Source of the DNA: CAXSEF01 sp964236695
GTDB lineage: Bacteria; Pseudomonadota; Alphaproteobacteria; Acetobacterales; Acetobacteraceae
Reading direction: 5' to 3'
Length of the DNA stretch: 64,000 nucleotides
Assembly (NCBI GenBank): GCA_964236695.1
Contig: CAXSFU010000004.1
Coordinates: 24,968 to 88,967, forward strand
Below, piece after piece: positions 62,951 to 64,000 of this stretch. Below the pieces are notes generated by a model, which had not been told where the DNA came from, ran no database searches, and worked only from the letters and a program-made list of their open reading frames with translations. Numbering within the stretch: position 1 is the stretch's first letter; every line of letters starts with the position of its first letter. The position numbers and the translations under genes were made by a program.

Positions 62951-64000
62951 CTAGGGCGTGAGCAGGCTGATCCCGGCGTGGCCCGGGCTGGGGCCCGTCG
63001 GGGCGAAGCAGTAGCTGCGGCCCATGGCCGCGGCGAGGACGAGCTGCACGAGGCAGAGGCAGAGCAGGCACAGGCGCGTGCGTTTCGTCCTCGAACCGTC
63101 CAGCGGCGGGGCCCACGCCGCGAGGCCGGTGCTAGACAGCGCGAGCAGCAGCGGCGTGAACTCCATCCGGTAGCGGAACGCCATGTACCAGGCCGCGAGC
63201 ATGAGCGCGGGGGCAAGGCACAGCCCGGCGGCCAGGGCGCCGGCACCGGGCAGGCCGCGTCCCGTGCGGATGAGGGCCGCGCCGCGCCACGCCAGCACGC
63301 ACCACAGCGGGTCCGTCAGCACGATGCTGGACGACGGCAGCTCCAGGGCGTCGAACAGCCGGGCGATGCGGCCGTCGAGCGGCATCGCCGCCTCCGCCGC
63401 GGCGCTCCAGACCGGGGCCGCGTAGTAGAGCACGCCGATCGGGACACGACGGACGTTGAACAGGCCGAAGCGGTCAAGGCGTTCGAGGCGGTCGGGGTGC
63501 GTGGCGATCTGCAGGACCTGCGCGTGCATGTCGGCGAAGCACAGCAGGTTGCCCCAGCGGGCCTGGTTGACGGCCAGGGCCGCGGCCACCGACGCGAGGG
63601 CGATCCCGCACGGCAGCCGGAGTCCGGACCGCAGCAGGCGGCTCGCGAGGCCGCCCGCCCAGAGCGCCAGTGCGCGGGGCGCGGCGGAGGCGGGACGCGG
63701 GGTGTCGGCCGCCAGGGCGCGGAGCACGAGCAGTCCGAGCGCCGCGAGCAGCCCTGCCCCGGTGGTGCTGCGGGTGAGCAGGCACAGGCCGGCGCAGGCG
63801 GCGGCGGCTGCCATCGCGCGGACGTCGGCGCCCCGCAGGAGGCTGCGCATCGCGAACAGCACGAAGCCCATGGCGAGCGACCAGGCCCAGAGGATCGACT
63901 CGTGGTAGATCAGTGCACCGCGCCAGGCGAGCAGCATCGGCGGGCCGCCCAGGGCGCAGCACAGCAGCAGCGGCGGCGCCAGCGCGTGGCGGGTGGCGGC
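62951..64000 (-). CDS. polytopic membrane protein, 5' end outside the window
   Basis: The frame is open to the right edge, so the start is not in the window; at least 349 residues are present with about nine membrane helices. Visible features are LAWRGALIYHESILWAWSLAMGF, a loop with MHAQVLQIATHPDRLERLDRFG and a C-terminal YRMEFTPLLLALSSTGLAAW. The alternation of helices with a large polar loop and the RYRMEF ending resemble GT39-like or DUF-type membrane glycosyltransferases, but the family is not certain. It could extend the surface-glycan locus. Confidence 0.6.
   Translation of the reverse strand, partial: AATRHALAPPLLLCCALGGPPMLLAWRGALIYHESILWAWSLAMGFVLFAMRSLLRGADVRAMAAAAACAGLCLLTRSTTGAGLLAALGLLVLRALAADTPRPASAAPRALALWAGGLASRLLRSGLRLPCGIALASVAAALAVNQARWGNLLCFADMHAQVLQIATHPDRLERLDRFGLFNVRRVPIGVLYYAAPVWSAAAEAAMPLDGRIARLFDALELPSSSIVLTDPLWCVLAWRGAALIRTGRGLPGAGALAAGLCLAPALMLAAWYMAFRYRMEFTPLLLALSSTGLAAWAPPLDGSRTKRTRLCLLCLCLVQLVLAAAMGRSYCFAPTGPSPGHAGISLLTP

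Overview
The window is a very GC-rich chromosomal segment of an alphaproteobacterium. The best guess is an Acetobacteraceae member (Roseomonas/Rhodopila-like). This rests on the usg-like gene beside groESL, a PQQ-type sorbosone dehydrogenase next to a cytochrome c, many glycine-rich beta-roll proteins, and two families of palindromic intergenic repeats of a style common in that family. The family assignment is an inference; no rRNA is present.

Layout. 0-8 kb: groESL (groEL cut by the left edge) read leftward from a promoter between two CIRCE operators, then usg, a small lipoprotein, a DUF4169 protein, an orphan SsuA-type binding protein and the error-prone polymerase dnaE2. 8-10 kb: a leftward oxidoreductase group (PQQ-type dehydrogenase, cytochrome c, Cys-rich protein). 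10-15 kb: a ferric-iron ABC importer (binding protein, double permease, ATPase) and a degenerate CheB-like protein. 15-22 kb: a branched-chain amino acid importer (livJ, livH, a livM-livG fusion, livF) with a mazEF toxin-antitoxin pair between livMG and livF, then a MOSC protein. 23-28 kb: an RND permease and its adaptor. 28-33 kb: a leftward operon for the nickel-pincer cofactor (larC, larE, larB) with an aldo/keto reductase downstream and an SDR upstream. 33-42 kb: small lipoproteins, an ABC exporter, a 1133-residue metalloprotease/Ig/beta-roll protein, tRNA-Arg(CCT), an M19 dipeptidase and an aldo/keto reductase. 42-48 kb: four overlapping membrane genes resembling Hyf/Hyc hydrogenase-4 subunits B, C, E and F, with no catalytic subunit and with the proton-channel lysines lost. 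48-61 kb: large glycosyltransferases, methyltransferases and two beta-roll proteins, probably a cell-surface glycan or glycoprotein locus. 61-64 kb: a DctA-type symporter and a multi-membrane protein cut by the right edge.

Two repeat families shape the region. Family A (16 copies, about 60-200 bp, ends like AAGCAAGGCC...GGCCTTGCTT) lies between genes, often inside operons and right before start codons. In one case it supplies the last codons of a gene, and in another it abuts a shortened larB. Family B (4 copies, AT-richer) occurs as two inward-facing pairs about 5.55 kb apart. One pair brackets the lipoprotein-to-dnaE2 block; the other exactly brackets the Hyf-like module.

The most unusual items are the degenerate Hyf-like membrane module inside its repeat bracket, the glycosyltransferase/methyltransferase/beta-roll locus, and the mazF gene whose start codon appears to be CTG.
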